From: DATJHM01 sp035493895
Lineage (GTDB): Bacteria > Chloroflexota > Ktedonobacteria > Ktedonobacterales > Ktedonobacteraceae
DNA length: 8,521 bases
Direction: 5' to 3'
Assembly (NCBI GenBank): GCA_035493895.1
Contig: DATJHM010000317.1
Span: 1-8,521 of the forward strand
Shown here: positions 1 to 6,339 of the stretch, one piece after another
Position numbering within the stretch: position 1 is the first letter of the stretch
Layout of the letters: each line of letters opens with the position of its first letter
Translations under genes and position numbers: made by a program
Notes under the pieces: model-generated
What the model was told of the DNA's origin: nothing
Databases searched by the model: none
The model's input: the letters and a program-made list of their open reading frames with translations, nothing else

Positions 1-11
1 GGACGATGGGC

Positions 12-35
12 GCAGATAAACAGCGCCTCTACGGG
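12..35. repeat. Right end of a short dispersed repeat element (partial, cut by window edge)
   Basis: The segment GCAGATAAACAGCGCCTCTACGG recurs in diverged form at 764-786 (GCAGATAA, then AGCG, then CTACGG shared) and at 7522-7544. CAGCGCCTCTAC at 21-32 is identical to 7530-7541. By comparison with the 7315-7544 copy this is the right-hand terminus of an element whose body lies left of the window. The adjoining bases 36-66 carry only the ribosome binding site of the next gene. Confidence 0.6.
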
Positions 36-66
36 ACCTTATGGTAAGAAGAAAGGCAACCATCCG

Positions 67-528
67 ATGGAATTTTCAGGCTCGCAGACAATCGATGCGC
101 CTATCGAACACGTATGGTCATATCTTCTGGACGTGAATAAAGTCGCGATATGTGCTCCTGGTTTTCAAAGCCTGGAAGAGTTAGAGCCGGAGCATTGGAA
201 AGCGCTTGTGGCTGTCGGCGTGGGTCCGGTGAAGGCGAAATTTACCTTAGACGTGACTCGACCGGAAATGCTGGAGCCAGAGCATATGATTGTGAAGGGA
301 CGTGGTAAGGCTCCCGGGAGTGCCGTCGAATTGTCCGGCGATATGCACCTCTCCGCTCTCGATGCCGGGCACACGCGTATGGATTGGAGCGCTCACGTGG
401 TTGTGAGTGGCACCATCGCCAGCGTCGGTGCTCGCCTGCTCAATGGTACCGCTGAGAAGCTCACCGGACAGTTTTTCGATTGTCTCAAAACAAATTTGCA
501 ATCTTCCGAAACGGTTTCTGTCTCGTAG
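67..528 (+). CDS. CoxG-like SRPBCC family protein (carbon monoxide dehydrogenase subunit G family)
   Basis: A 153-residue protein of the SRPBCC/START-like fold, CoxG subfamily. Visible family features are APIEHVW at residues 11-17, CAPG at 29-32, VGVGPVKAKF at 50-59, a central alternating beta region, and SGTIASVGARLL (114-125) followed by an amphipathic C-terminal helix ending near QFF (135-137). CoxG proteins are encoded in aerobic molybdenum CO dehydrogenase and related hydroxylase clusters. They are implicated in membrane attachment or maturation of the enzyme, and more recently in quinone delivery. No catalytic subunit is visible, so any link to CO oxidation is inference; such genes would have to lie to the left. 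The start is supported by GAAAGG at 51-56, ten bases before the ATG. No membrane anchor follows the domain. The TAG stop lies inside a sequence resembling the end of a repeat element, so the last residues may be secondary. Confidence 0.85.
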   Translation: MEFSGSQTIDAPIEHVWSYLLDVNKVAICAPGFQSLEELEPEHWKALVAVGVGPVKAKFTLDVTRPEMLEPEHMIVKGRGKAPGSAVELSGDMHLSALDAGHTRMDWSAHVVVSGTIASVGARLLNGTAEKLTGQFFDCLKTNLQSSETVSVS

Positions 529-787
529 AAGCACGGCTTGTCTGCGCCGAATACGCATCGACCTAAGGATCGAGACGGCCGGTGGGGCCCGCGGGCAGGG
601 ATAAACCGCTGCCCCTACCTCTGCGTTTCTACGAGGGTTGGGACCACATGCCCCCATGCCAAAGGCGATGTGGTTCCGATACACACCACCGGGAGAGAGG
701 CCATCGGTTGAGATTGAGAAGGGAGGTCAAACCGAACCATTCTTCTGTTGATGCATATTCATTGCAGATAAGTAGCGGCGCTACGGA
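525..787. repeat. Short dispersed repeat element, copy A (MITE-like)
   Basis: Bases 577-650 match 7422-7495 without gaps at 66 of 74 positions, in the same orientation, and similarity extends weakly left to 551. The right end GCAGATAAGTAGCGGCGCTACGG (764-786) matches the ends at 12-35 and 7522-7544. A possible left end, GTAGAAGCACGG (525-536), resembles the inverse of those ends at 9 of 12 positions. Bases 593-614 can fold as GGGCAG/CTGCCC around an ATAAA loop. No transposase is encoded, so this would be a non-autonomous element or dispersed intergenic repeat. The core is certain; the boundaries, especially the left one, are tentative. Confidence 0.65.
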
Positions 788-973
788 AATGATGGGAGAT
801 TCTCCTTATATACGCGACATTGGGAGCGGGTGGGGAGCGTGGGGCATGGTGAGGGATGGGTATGCAAGCAAACATATTTTTTGCGCGCAGAAGTACACTA
901 TAAAGAGAGGGGTGGAGAGGATCAATAGTATGTCTGCTTGTGTGCGATATGCTGAGAAGGAGGTCTGAAAAAG
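529..973. other. Non-coding stretch between the CoxG-like gene and the hydrolase gene
   Basis: The left part is occupied by repeat copy A. The perfect dyad GTAGCG-G-CGCTAC at 772-784 lies in its right end. From 788 to 950 I see no gene, no tRNA and no convincing sigma-70 promoter; TATAAA at 899-904 lacks a properly spaced -35 box. Bases 957-963 (AAGGAGG) are the ribosome binding site of the hydrolase gene. An open frame across 582-968 is an artefact of the repeat. Confidence 0.6.
640..677. repeat. Stem-loop within repeat copy A
   Basis: GGGACCACAT at 640-649 pairs with ATGTGGTTCC at 668-677, ten pairs including one G-U. The loop contains a nested GCC-AAA-GGC (658-666). The corresponding left arm exists in copy B (GGGAACCTCATG, 7484-7495), but its right arm is missing there. 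No T-run follows, so it does not look like an intrinsic terminator. Confidence 0.5.
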
Positions 974-2269
974 ATGCGACCCCATGATGACAATAACGAT
1001 AATTCCTCCCTGACCTGCCTCGTCACGATTCACGGCATTGGCTTTCAACAGCCGCCGAGTGCCGGGATTGATGGCTATGCAGATAAGCTCCACGCCCATC
1101 TCCGGGAATGCCTCGGCGATTTGTTGAGCGATGATCCCCAGCGCCAGCCTTTCCAATACCGCGAAAGCGTGCCGATCTACGTGCAAAGTTCTTATCCACT
1201 TCCTATATCGGGCATACGGAGTAGAGAGGAAGGGATGAAGCGCCTGGGCACATGGAGCATCAGCGATCCGAACGAAATCGATATTACGCATGCTCCTCTT
1301 GCACATAGAGGGGCTTCGATCGCGCATGTGGCGCTGGTGTATTCGGCGCTGGAAGGAAGCGGGGTACAGGTCGTGCCTTCCACGATTACGCTCTTCATGG
1401 CGCTCTCCTCCCTGTTGCGGGGCAATTATGATAGCATCTTCCACCTGCTGAAGATGTTCTGGATGGATGGCTACTTTTTGCAGAGGTTCTTCGCGCAAGC
1501 GCACGCGCGAAACGGTACATGGCCTGATGGACAGAATCTCGCTGCTCATGAAACGAACGGGGCTTCTGCGTGCAGTTTGTGTGTTCGTCAGGATGGGGGA
1601 GTGCAGACGGTGCTCGGGCAACGCAAATCGCTGTTTGGAGCGCAGCGATCGGTCGCTCCAGATGCCATCAATGTGGTTTCTATGCAACTGCAAAATGACG
1701 TAGCGATGTACATTTGTGCGAATAATATGCGCGAGCAGATCCGTAACTTCGTTCTGGGAGCGCTGCAACGCCTTGCCTGTCGTCAGGATGTCTCAAGCAT
1801 TGTGATCAATGCGCATAGCAATGGCTCGGTGATTGCCCTCGACGCACTGCGCTCTCTGCATCCGCATAGTGCCAGCAAGATCAAAGCGATTATTACGGCG
1901 GGGAGCCCGTTGCGGAAATATGCGACACTCTTCACCTGGGGACAGTCATTGGAGATGCTGCATCCCATCCCGGTCTGGAAAAACTTCTGGGACCCACATG
2001 ATTTTATTGCCGATCCTCTCCAGCCCTGTTTTGAGTGGCACCGCAACAAGAATCCGCTGCCCGACCAGTTGACGGGTCTGTACTGGGCGGTTGATCCTGA
2101 AACTGGCAAGAAAACGCCTCTCCCGGTTGAAGATATTCGTGTCGATAACGCAGCAGCCATACCGTACGATCATGGGCTGATGGTCCACAATTACTGGGAT
2201 AATCAGAAAGAGTTTATTCCCCGGCTTGCCGCGTGCCTCTCTGAGGTGAGGCAAAAAGATATGCTGTGA
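974..2269 (+). CDS. Putative alpha/beta-hydrolase (lipase/esterase-like), unassigned family
   Basis: A 431-residue soluble protein with the layout of a serine alpha/beta-hydrolase. VTIHGIGFQ (residues 17-25) fits the first core strand and an oxyanion-hole HG motif. IVINAHSNGSVIALDAL (276-292) is the nucleophile elbow, with Ser282 in AHSNG instead of the usual GHSxG. ITAGSPL (307-313) is the strand typically found after the elbow in lipases. NFWDPHDFIADPL (337-349) could supply the acid, Asp340 or Asp343. HNYW at 405-408 fits the catalytic histidine position, His405. The 250 residues between the first strand and the elbow are much longer than in small esterases and have no motif I recognise; they may form a lid or inserted domain. 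No signal peptide is seen, so a cytoplasmic location is likely. The start is fixed by AAGGAGG at 957-963, ten bases before the ATG. The substrate is unknown. Neighbours give no clue, and the next gene is convergent. Confidence 0.8.
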   Translation: MRPHDDNNDNSSLTCLVTIHGIGFQQPPSAGIDGYADKLHAHLRECLGDLLSDDPQRQPFQYRESVPIYVQSSYPLPISGIRSREEGMKRLGTWSISDPNEIDITHAPLAHRGASIAHVALVYSALEGSGVQVVPSTITLFMALSSLLRGNYDSIFHLLKMFWMDGYFLQRFFAQAHARNGTWPDGQNLAAHETNGASACSLCVRQDGGVQTVLGQRKSLFGAQRSVAPDAINVVSMQLQNDVAMYICANNMREQIRNFVLGALQRLACRQDVSSIVINAHSNGSVIALDALRSLHPHSASKIKAIITAGSPLRKYATLFTWGQSLEMLHPIPVWKNFWDPHDFIADPLQPCFEWHRNKNPLPDQLTGLYWAVDPETGKKTPLPVEDIRVDNAAAIPYDHGLMVHNYWDNQKEFIPRLAACLSEVRQKDML

Positions 2270-2302
2270 GAGAAGTGAATCCGACTTGAGCAAGATCAGG
2301 AG

Positions 2303-2833
2303 CTAAACGGATTTGACGCGGTCGGTTTCGAATTCCTCTTCAACCTGAAAGCCGAGTTTCTGGTAGATATGCAGGGCCGCGTCATTGCCGACAGTCACAA
2401 AGAGCACAACGTCCTGCTCACCCCGCGCCAGTAGCGCGTTGATGCTCTTTTGGAGTAGAAAAGTTGCCATGCCCTTGCCGCGAGCATCGGGATGGGTCAT
2501 GATAAAGCAGAGCAAAGGCTGTGTGCGTCCGGTGCGCTTATCGGTCCAGGCGGACAGCACGGAAGCGCCGAGCGCACGCCCTTGCTCTTCGACAAGAAAT
2601 GAGCACATCAGCAACGCCGGGCCATACTTTCCCGTGAGCGTATCCTCGATTTCCTGGCTGGCTTCCTCTGGCGTTTCGCCCTCATCATCAATCGTATTGT
2701 GGTAGGCTGCATAGACCAGTTCCCCGAGCAGTGGGCCGTCCTGTTGGGAAATGGGGCGAGCACGCCAGCTCGAAATCTCTGGTTGCGCGGTGAGCGTCTG
2801 GCGCATCATCCAGCGTTTCAGGGTTTGAGACAT
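2303..2833 (-). CDS. GNAT family N-acetyltransferase
   Basis: A 176-residue GNAT-fold protein expected to transfer an acetyl group from acetyl-CoA to an unidentified amine. The acetyl-CoA pyrophosphate loop is clear: HPDARGKGMATFLL at residues 114-127, with the R/Q-x-x-G-x-G/A signature as RGKGMA (118-123). It follows the beta-4 strand LLCFIMT (107-113). The closing strand and helix NDAALHIYQKLGF (150-162), with Tyr157, is the usual motif B. The acidic segment around 49-64 (DDEGETPEEASQEIED) fits the variable acceptor region. The first 22 residues precede the fold. A weak GGAG sits about 13 bases before the start codon. The gene converges on the hydrolase with 33 bases between stops and diverges from the methyltransferase. 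The family is broad, so the substrate cannot be named; small-molecule, antibiotic or protein acetylation are all possible. Confidence 0.88.
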   Translation of the reverse strand: MSQTLKRWMMRQTLTAQPEISSWRARPISQQDGPLLGELVYAAYHNTIDDEGETPEEASQEIEDTLTGKYGPALLMCSFLVEEQGRALGASVLSAWTDKRTGRTQPLLCFIMTHPDARGKGMATFLLQKSINALLARGEQDVVLFVTVGNDAALHIYQKLGFQVEEEFETDRVKSV

Positions 2834-2875
2834 TGTCTGTTGTGTTCTCCGTTTCGCAAAAGAGATTGCTCGTAA

Positions 2876-2904
2876 TTGCTAAATTTATCTATCTATTGTA
2901 TCAT
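2876..2904 (+). promoter_or_regulatory. Candidate sigma-70-type promoter for the methyltransferase
   Basis: TTGCTA (2876-2881) and TATCAT (2899-2904) are separated by exactly 17 bases within an AT-rich spacer. The -10 box matches consensus at five of six positions and the -35 at four of six. Transcription would start near 2911, upstream of both possible start codons. On the other strand TACAAT (2895-2900) overlaps the same -10 box and could serve the acetyltransferase, but no matching -35 box is seen. Confidence 0.5.
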
Positions 2905-3025
2905 AGAATTCCTATCTTTTTGGCTCTATGAGCGTTGACCGGTTTCTGCTGAAATGAAGAGCAGGTTAAGAAAAAAGGGCGAAGGGGCCTCTTCTTTGCT
3001 TATTCTAGAAAGCGAATATCAAGTC

Positions 3026-3895
3026 ATGCCTATTCCATTAGAACCCAAACGAGAGCAACCCGGCACGTATTTTGCCCAGAATCGTGCTAATCAAGAGGAA
3101 CTGAGGCGTTTGCAACTCCTGGATTACGCAACCAGCGCCAGTATGGGAGGTGTCTTGCCAGAGCAGCCGGACCCAACCATCTTCCCACATGTGCTCGATG
3201 TCGGTTGCGGTACTGGTGGTTGGCTGATTGAGCTGGCGCGCACCACGCCGACCTGCACTTTGCTGGTTGGTGTAGACAAGAATCCCACATTTATCGAGTA
3301 TGCGCGTGCCCAGGCTGACGTAGCGCAGGTGAGCGATCGTGTGGAGTTTCGCGTCGGGGATGCCCTGGGTATGCTCGAATTTCCCGTGGGGCTCTTCGAT
3401 CTGGTGAATCATCGCTTTGCCGTGAGCTGGCTGCGTACCTGGGACTGGCCCAAACTCTTGCAGGAATACCGGCGTGTGGCTCGTCCAGGAGGAGTGATTC
3501 GGATCACTGAAGGCGATATCTGGGCAACAAACGGCCAGGCCCACGCGCGTGTTTTTGATGTTTTTTTGCAAGCGATGTATCGGTCCGGGCACTATTTTCT
3601 CCCTGGCGAATCGGGAGCGACCGGCGAACTGGCGCATCTGTTGTCCCGGCATGGTTTTCAGCAGGTGCAAACGCGAGACTATACGCTAGAATATCACTCT
3701 GGAACTCCTGAAGGTCCCCCCTTTTTTGAGAATATCCAGATATCCTATCAGACTGTGATGCCTTTTTTGCGCAAGTGGGCGCGTGTGCCTGAGAATTACG
3801 AGGAGATCTATCAGGAGGCGATTTGCGAGATGCAGCGGCCGGACTTTGTGGCGACCTGGCATCTGCTGACGGCCTGGGGACGTGAGTTGGCATAA
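3026..3895 (+). CDS. Class I SAM-dependent methyltransferase
   Basis: A 289-residue Rossmann-fold methyltransferase. Motif I is VLDVGCGTG (residues 56-64), which binds S-adenosylmethionine. The acidic residue after strand 2 is Asp84 in GVDKNP, contacting the ribose. VEFRVGDAL (106-114) is the motif around the adenine. FDLVNHRFAVSWL (124-136) is strand 4, and RVARPGGVIRITEGD (150-164) is the strand 5 region. The C-terminal third (about 185-289) probably forms the substrate cap; the acceptor is unknown. I chose the ATG at 3026 because the family homology I recognise begins there with MPIPLEPKRE. An in-frame ATG at 2954 would add 24 residues, but it lacks a ribosome binding site and the extra segment is not family-like. 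Neither start has a good Shine-Dalgarno; AGAAAG (3007-3012) is the nearest to 3026. The gene stands alone under its own promoter. Confidence 0.87.
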   Translation: MPIPLEPKREQPGTYFAQNRANQEELRRLQLLDYATSASMGGVLPEQPDPTIFPHVLDVGCGTGGWLIELARTTPTCTLLVGVDKNPTFIEYARAQADVAQVSDRVEFRVGDALGMLEFPVGLFDLVNHRFAVSWLRTWDWPKLLQEYRRVARPGGVIRITEGDIWATNGQAHARVFDVFLQAMYRSGHYFLPGESGATGELAHLLSRHGFQQVQTRDYTLEYHSGTPEGPPFFENIQISYQTVMPFLRKWARVPENYEEIYQEAICEMQRPDFVATWHLLTAWGRELA

Positions 3896-3929
3896 CAACA
3901 GGGATTATCGAAGGAAAGAGCCAGCAGAT

Positions 3930-3982
3930 CGAGTTCGCAGGCAGAGTTGCGTAGGCACAGTTCGAGTTCGCAGGCACAGTTC
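3930..3982. repeat. Short degenerate direct repeats
   Basis: CGAGTTCGCAGGCAGAGTTG (3930-3949) recurs as CGAGTTCGCAGGCACAGTTC (3963-3982) with 18 of 20 identical bases. A partial third unit, GTAGGCACAGTT (3951-3962), lies between them. Start-to-start spacing of the GCAGGCAcAGTT cores is 14 then 19 bases, so this is not a regular array and not CRISPR. The role is unknown; replication slippage is the simplest origin. Confidence 0.55.
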
Positions 3983-4024
3983 CGTTTCACTCCACCGTGC
4001 CACTACTGGGCTTCACTTTGCTGC

Positions 4025-4058
4025 TTGACATCCGATCTTCATGCGGGTATCATCCCGC
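4025..4058 (+). promoter_or_regulatory. Strong candidate promoter with overlapping operator-like dyad, upstream of ribokinase
   Basis: TTGACA (4025-4030, perfect consensus) and TATCAT (4048-4053, five of six) are separated by 17 bases. The -10 box is flanked symmetrically by GCGGG (4043-4047) and CCCGC (4054-4058), a perfect 5-bp inverted repeat centred on the hexamer. A repressor bound there would block RNA polymerase; alternatively the dyad is chance. Transcription would start near 4060, giving a leader of about 160 bases before the ribokinase start. Confidence 0.6.
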
Positions 4059-4219
4059 TTGAAAGTCTATCTTGCTCAGACCGGCGTCCGAACGGGCACG
4101 AAATTTCTCGCTGACGATACAGTAGCATCTGGCATGTAGATCACTGTTGATCAGATCCGCAGAGTTGATTTCTGGAATGAGCAGAGTAAAGCGCCACTGA
4201 GAAGAAAAAGGAGATGGAG

Positions 4220-5164
4220 ATGCCACAGGATATACTTGTTGTGGGTAGCCTCAATATGGATCAGGTGATTGGGATTCCCAGGTTGCCGATTATGGGGGAG
4301 ACGCTGACCGGAGCGGGAGATTTGCGGCTGGTGCCAGGAGGGAAGGGAGCCAATCAGGCTGTCGCGATGGCGCGTCTGGGAGGTTCGGTCGCGATGGCGG
4401 GCCGTGTGGGGAACGATCCTTTCGGCATCCAGTTGCGTCAGGGATTGCTCGACGATGGGATCAATGTCGAGCTGGTCGTGAGTGATGGGCAGAGTGCGAG
4501 CGGTGTTGCGCTTATTTTTTTGAGTCCGCAGGGAGAGAACGCGATTATCCTCTCACCGGGAGCCAATGGTCGCGTCGGTCAGGATGCAGAGCAGCAGCGA
4601 CAGATCCTGGCAGCGCTGGATCACGTGCGTATGCTGGTCCTGCAACTCGAAATTCCGCTTGAGGTCGTGCAGTTCTACATTCGCGAGGCGCATGCGCGTG
4701 GCGTGCAGGTCGTGCTCAATCTCGCTCCTGCGCAACCCCTGCCTTTAGAAATCTTGCGTCAGCTCTCCCTGTTGATCCTCAACGAGAGTGAAATCAGCCT
4801 GCTCACTGGACAGAACGTCGATAGTGTGGAAGAAGCGCACAAAGCCGCGTCAGCGCTCCTTCAGCAAGGTATCCAGACAGTAGTGGTCACGCTGGGCGCG
4901 CGTGGCGCGCTGCTCGTAACCACCGTTCAGGGTCAGGAGCGCTTTTACTATCAGGAGGCGCTCAAAGTGCAGGTCGTCGATACCACCGCAGCGGGCGATT
5001 GTTTCGTCGGTGCCCTGGTCGTCGCCTTGATAGAAGGCCAGGAGCCGCAGGAGGCCCTGCGTTTCGCCGTCACCGCGAGCGCATTGAAAGTCACGCGCTT
5101 TGGTGCTCAGCCAGGGCTCCCCCATCGTGACGAAGTGCTGGCCTTCTCCTCGCAGCATCGTTAA
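4220..5164 (+). CDS. rbsK: Ribokinase (PfkB family carbohydrate kinase)
   Basis: A 314-residue PfkB-family kinase that would convert D-ribose and ATP to ribose 5-phosphate in the cytoplasm, feeding the pentose phosphate pathway. Ribose-binding residues are visible in GSLNMD (residues 9-14, Asp14), PGGKGANQA (39-47, Lys42 and Asn45) and Glu144 in QLEIP. The nucleotide-binding part has LNESE (187-191), VVTLGARG (222-229) and DTTAAGD (254-260), whose Asp260 is the expected catalytic base. ASALKVTRFGAQPGLPHRDEV (286-306) matches the ribokinase C-terminus, including the potassium-site region. The length is normal. The start at 4220 is preferred over the ATG at 4214 because AAGGAG (4208-4213) abuts 4214 but lies six bases before 4220. 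No ribose transporter or LacI-type repressor is adjacent, so specificity for ribose over deoxyribose or another nucleoside sugar is not proven. The stop overlaps that of the convergent oxidase gene by four bases. Confidence 0.9.
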   Translation: MPQDILVVGSLNMDQVIGIPRLPIMGETLTGAGDLRLVPGGKGANQAVAMARLGGSVAMAGRVGNDPFGIQLRQGLLDDGINVELVVSDGQSASGVALIFLSPQGENAIILSPGANGRVGQDAEQQRQILAALDHVRMLVLQLEIPLEVVQFYIREAHARGVQVVLNLAPAQPLPLEILRQLSLLILNESEISLLTGQNVDSVEEAHKAASALLQQGIQTVVVTLGARGALLVTTVQGQERFYYQEALKVQVVDTTAAGDCFVGALVVALIEGQEPQEALRFAVTASALKVTRFGAQPGLPHRDEVLAFSSQHR

Positions 5165-6240
5165 ACGCGGGTCACGAGCGAAGAATCGATGCTCTGGAGC
5201 GTATGATAGCCAGAAAGAATCATGGCCAGCTCCAGTTCCTCACGCAATATGCGCAACACATGCTCCACGCCAGCGGCCCCATGCGTTGCCAGGCCCCAGA
5301 TCACCGGACGTCCTACCAGCACCGCCCGCGCCCCGAGTGCGAGCGCCTTCAGGACGTCCGTACCCCGGCGAATCCCGCCATCGATATAGATTTCACTGGC
5401 CCCTGCAACCGCGGCGACGATTTCGGGGAGCGCGTCGAGCGTAGCAACTGCACTATCGAGCTGGCGACCGCCGTGATTTGAAATAATAATACCATCGACG
5501 CCATGCTCTACCGCCAGCCTGGCATCATCTGCCCTCAGGATCCCTTTGACCAGAATCGGCAGCGAGGTAATTGAGCGTAGCCAATCGATCGCCTCCCAGC
5601 TCAATGTTTCATCAAAACGTGCGTTGGCATGACTGGCAAAACCAGAAGTACCAGCTACCTGTTTCTGAACTGTCTGCTTTTCCTGCTGTACAAAATTCGC
5701 GCGTTGCATACCGGGGGGCAACGTGAAACCCGAGCGACGGACCTGTTCGCGATTCCCCAGGCGGGGAGCATCGACCGTGAGCACCAGCGCCCGATAGCCA
5801 GCTTCTTCGACTCTACGAATCAACGCCTCCGAAATATTGCGCTCTTTGTAGACATACAGTTGGAACCAGAGGGGACCAGTAGCCGCCTGTGCCACCTCCT
5901 CTAAGGTGCGCGTTGCGTGGGTGCTCACCGCCAGTAGCGTCCCCGCCGCGCCAGTGCCGCGCGCAGTCTCGCATTCTCCCTCGGGGTGAGCGAGGCAGTG
6001 ATAGGCAGTTGGCGCGACCAGAATTGGCATACTGACCGGCGTGCCCAGCACAGTCGTGCGGTAATCGCAGGGTTCGCCCCCTACGAGCATGCGTGGACGA
6101 AGACGCCAGTGCTGAAATGCGTCACAATTTGCGCGCAGCGTCACCTCATCGTCACTGCCACCACGAAAAAAATCCCAGGTAGATGCTTCCATTGCCTCTT
6201 CAGCGAACTTCTCATAGTCGCGAAGCGAAATCGGCTCCAT
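5161..6240 (-). CDS. FMN-dependent 2-hydroxyacid oxidase/dehydrogenase (glycolate/lactate oxidase family)
   Basis: A 359-residue TIM-barrel flavoenzyme that would oxidise an L-2-hydroxyacid to the 2-oxoacid, reducing FMN and then oxygen or another acceptor. The family motifs run in order: MPILVAPTA (71-79, FMN), AHPEGE (84-89), WFQLYVYKER (125-134), LTVDAPRLGNRE (154-165, Asp157), LPILVKG (227-233, Lys232), SNHGGRQLD (254-262, catalytic His256 and Arg259), and IDGGIRRGTDVLKALALGA (286-304, phosphate). Compared with spinach glycolate oxidase as I remember it, the residue aligned with Tyr24 is Phe24 and that aligned with Trp108 is His108, so glycolate should not be assumed. No membrane-binding insert like that of flavocytochrome or LldD is visible, so it is probably soluble. 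AGGGAG lies ten bases before the ATG. The gene is divergent from the short-chain dehydrogenase and its stop overlaps the ribokinase stop. Confidence 0.9.
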   Translation of the reverse strand: MEPISLRDYEKFAEEAMEASTWDFFRGGSDDEVTLRANCDAFQHWRLRPRMLVGGEPCDYRTTVLGTPVSMPILVAPTAYHCLAHPEGECETARGTGAAGTLLAVSTHATRTLEEVAQAATGPLWFQLYVYKERNISEALIRRVEEAGYRALVLTVDAPRLGNREQVRRSGFTLPPGMQRANFVQQEKQTVQKQVAGTSGFASHANARFDETLSWEAIDWLRSITSLPILVKGILRADDARLAVEHGVDGIIISNHGGRQLDSAVATLDALPEIVAAVAGASEIYIDGGIRRGTDVLKALALGARAVLVGRPVIWGLATHGAAGVEHVLRILREELELAMILSGYHTLQSIDSSLVTRV

Positions 6241-6272
6241 TGAACGGATACTCCCTTTACCTCAAATAAAAT

Positions 6273-6291
6273 ACTGAACGATAGTTTCAGT
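6273..6291. promoter_or_regulatory. Operator-like inverted repeat upstream of the oxidase gene
   Basis: ACTGAA (6273-6278) and TTCAGT (6286-6291) form a perfect 6-bp dyad with a seven-base centre. It lies 33 bases before the oxidase start codon and overlaps the candidate -10 box of that gene, a position suited to a repressor. The size and spacing would fit a TetR-type site, but no regulator gene is in the window, so the protein is unknown. Confidence 0.35.
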
Positions 6292-6318
6292 GTAGTGGAT
6301 AGTAGTTCGTCGCGTCAA
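6289..6318 (-). promoter_or_regulatory. Candidate promoter for the hydroxyacid oxidase
   Basis: On the minus strand TTGACG (6318-6313) is followed after 18 bases by TACACT (6294-6289). The -35 box matches consensus at five of six positions and the -10 at four of six. The start would be near 6283, giving a leader of about 43 bases with a good ribosome binding site. Confidence 0.4.
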
Positions 6319-6339
6319 GGAACGAATTGTGCTACCTCG

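Larger units (their letters stand above)
3896..4219. other. Non-coding spacer upstream of the ribokinase gene
   Basis: The left part holds a degenerate short direct repeat (3930-3982). The middle carries a strong promoter with an inverted repeat (4025-4058). The remaining ~160 bases would be a transcribed leader. The leader contains one small perfect dyad, GATCA-CTGT-TGATC (4139-4152), and the ribosome binding site AAGGAG (4208-4213). I recognise no riboswitch, tRNA or gene here, and no clear terminator for the methyltransferase gene. Confidence 0.6.

Noticed and set aside
247..684. Open frame of 145 codons on the minus strand
   Set aside because: Antisense to the CoxG-like gene and running into the repeat; low-complexity Arg-rich sequence with no motif.
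881..904. TTGCGC and TATAAA as a promoter for the hydrolase gene
   Set aside because: The spacing is only 12 bases, too short for a sigma-70 promoter, and the alternative -35 region at 17 bases is ATTTTT-like with no match.
582..968. Open frame of 128 codons on the plus strand
   Set aside because: It begins inside repeat copy A, has no ribosome binding site or domain, and its AGRDKP-type segment simply reflects the repeat; the frame at 7361-7573 shows the same peptide for the same reason.
806..1768. Open frame of 320 codons on the minus strand
   Set aside because: It lies antisense to the hydrolase gene, which has a strong ribosome binding site and hydrolase motifs. The minus frame is rich in His, Arg and Ile with no recognisable domain.
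3930..3982. Possible CRISPR array
   Set aside because: Only two and a half imperfect units with no unique spacers of regular length and no cas genes.
4214..4222. ATG at 4214 as the ribokinase start
   Set aside because: It directly abuts the AAGGAG ribosome binding site, leaving no spacer; the ATG at 4220 has a normal six-base spacing and matches the family N-terminus.
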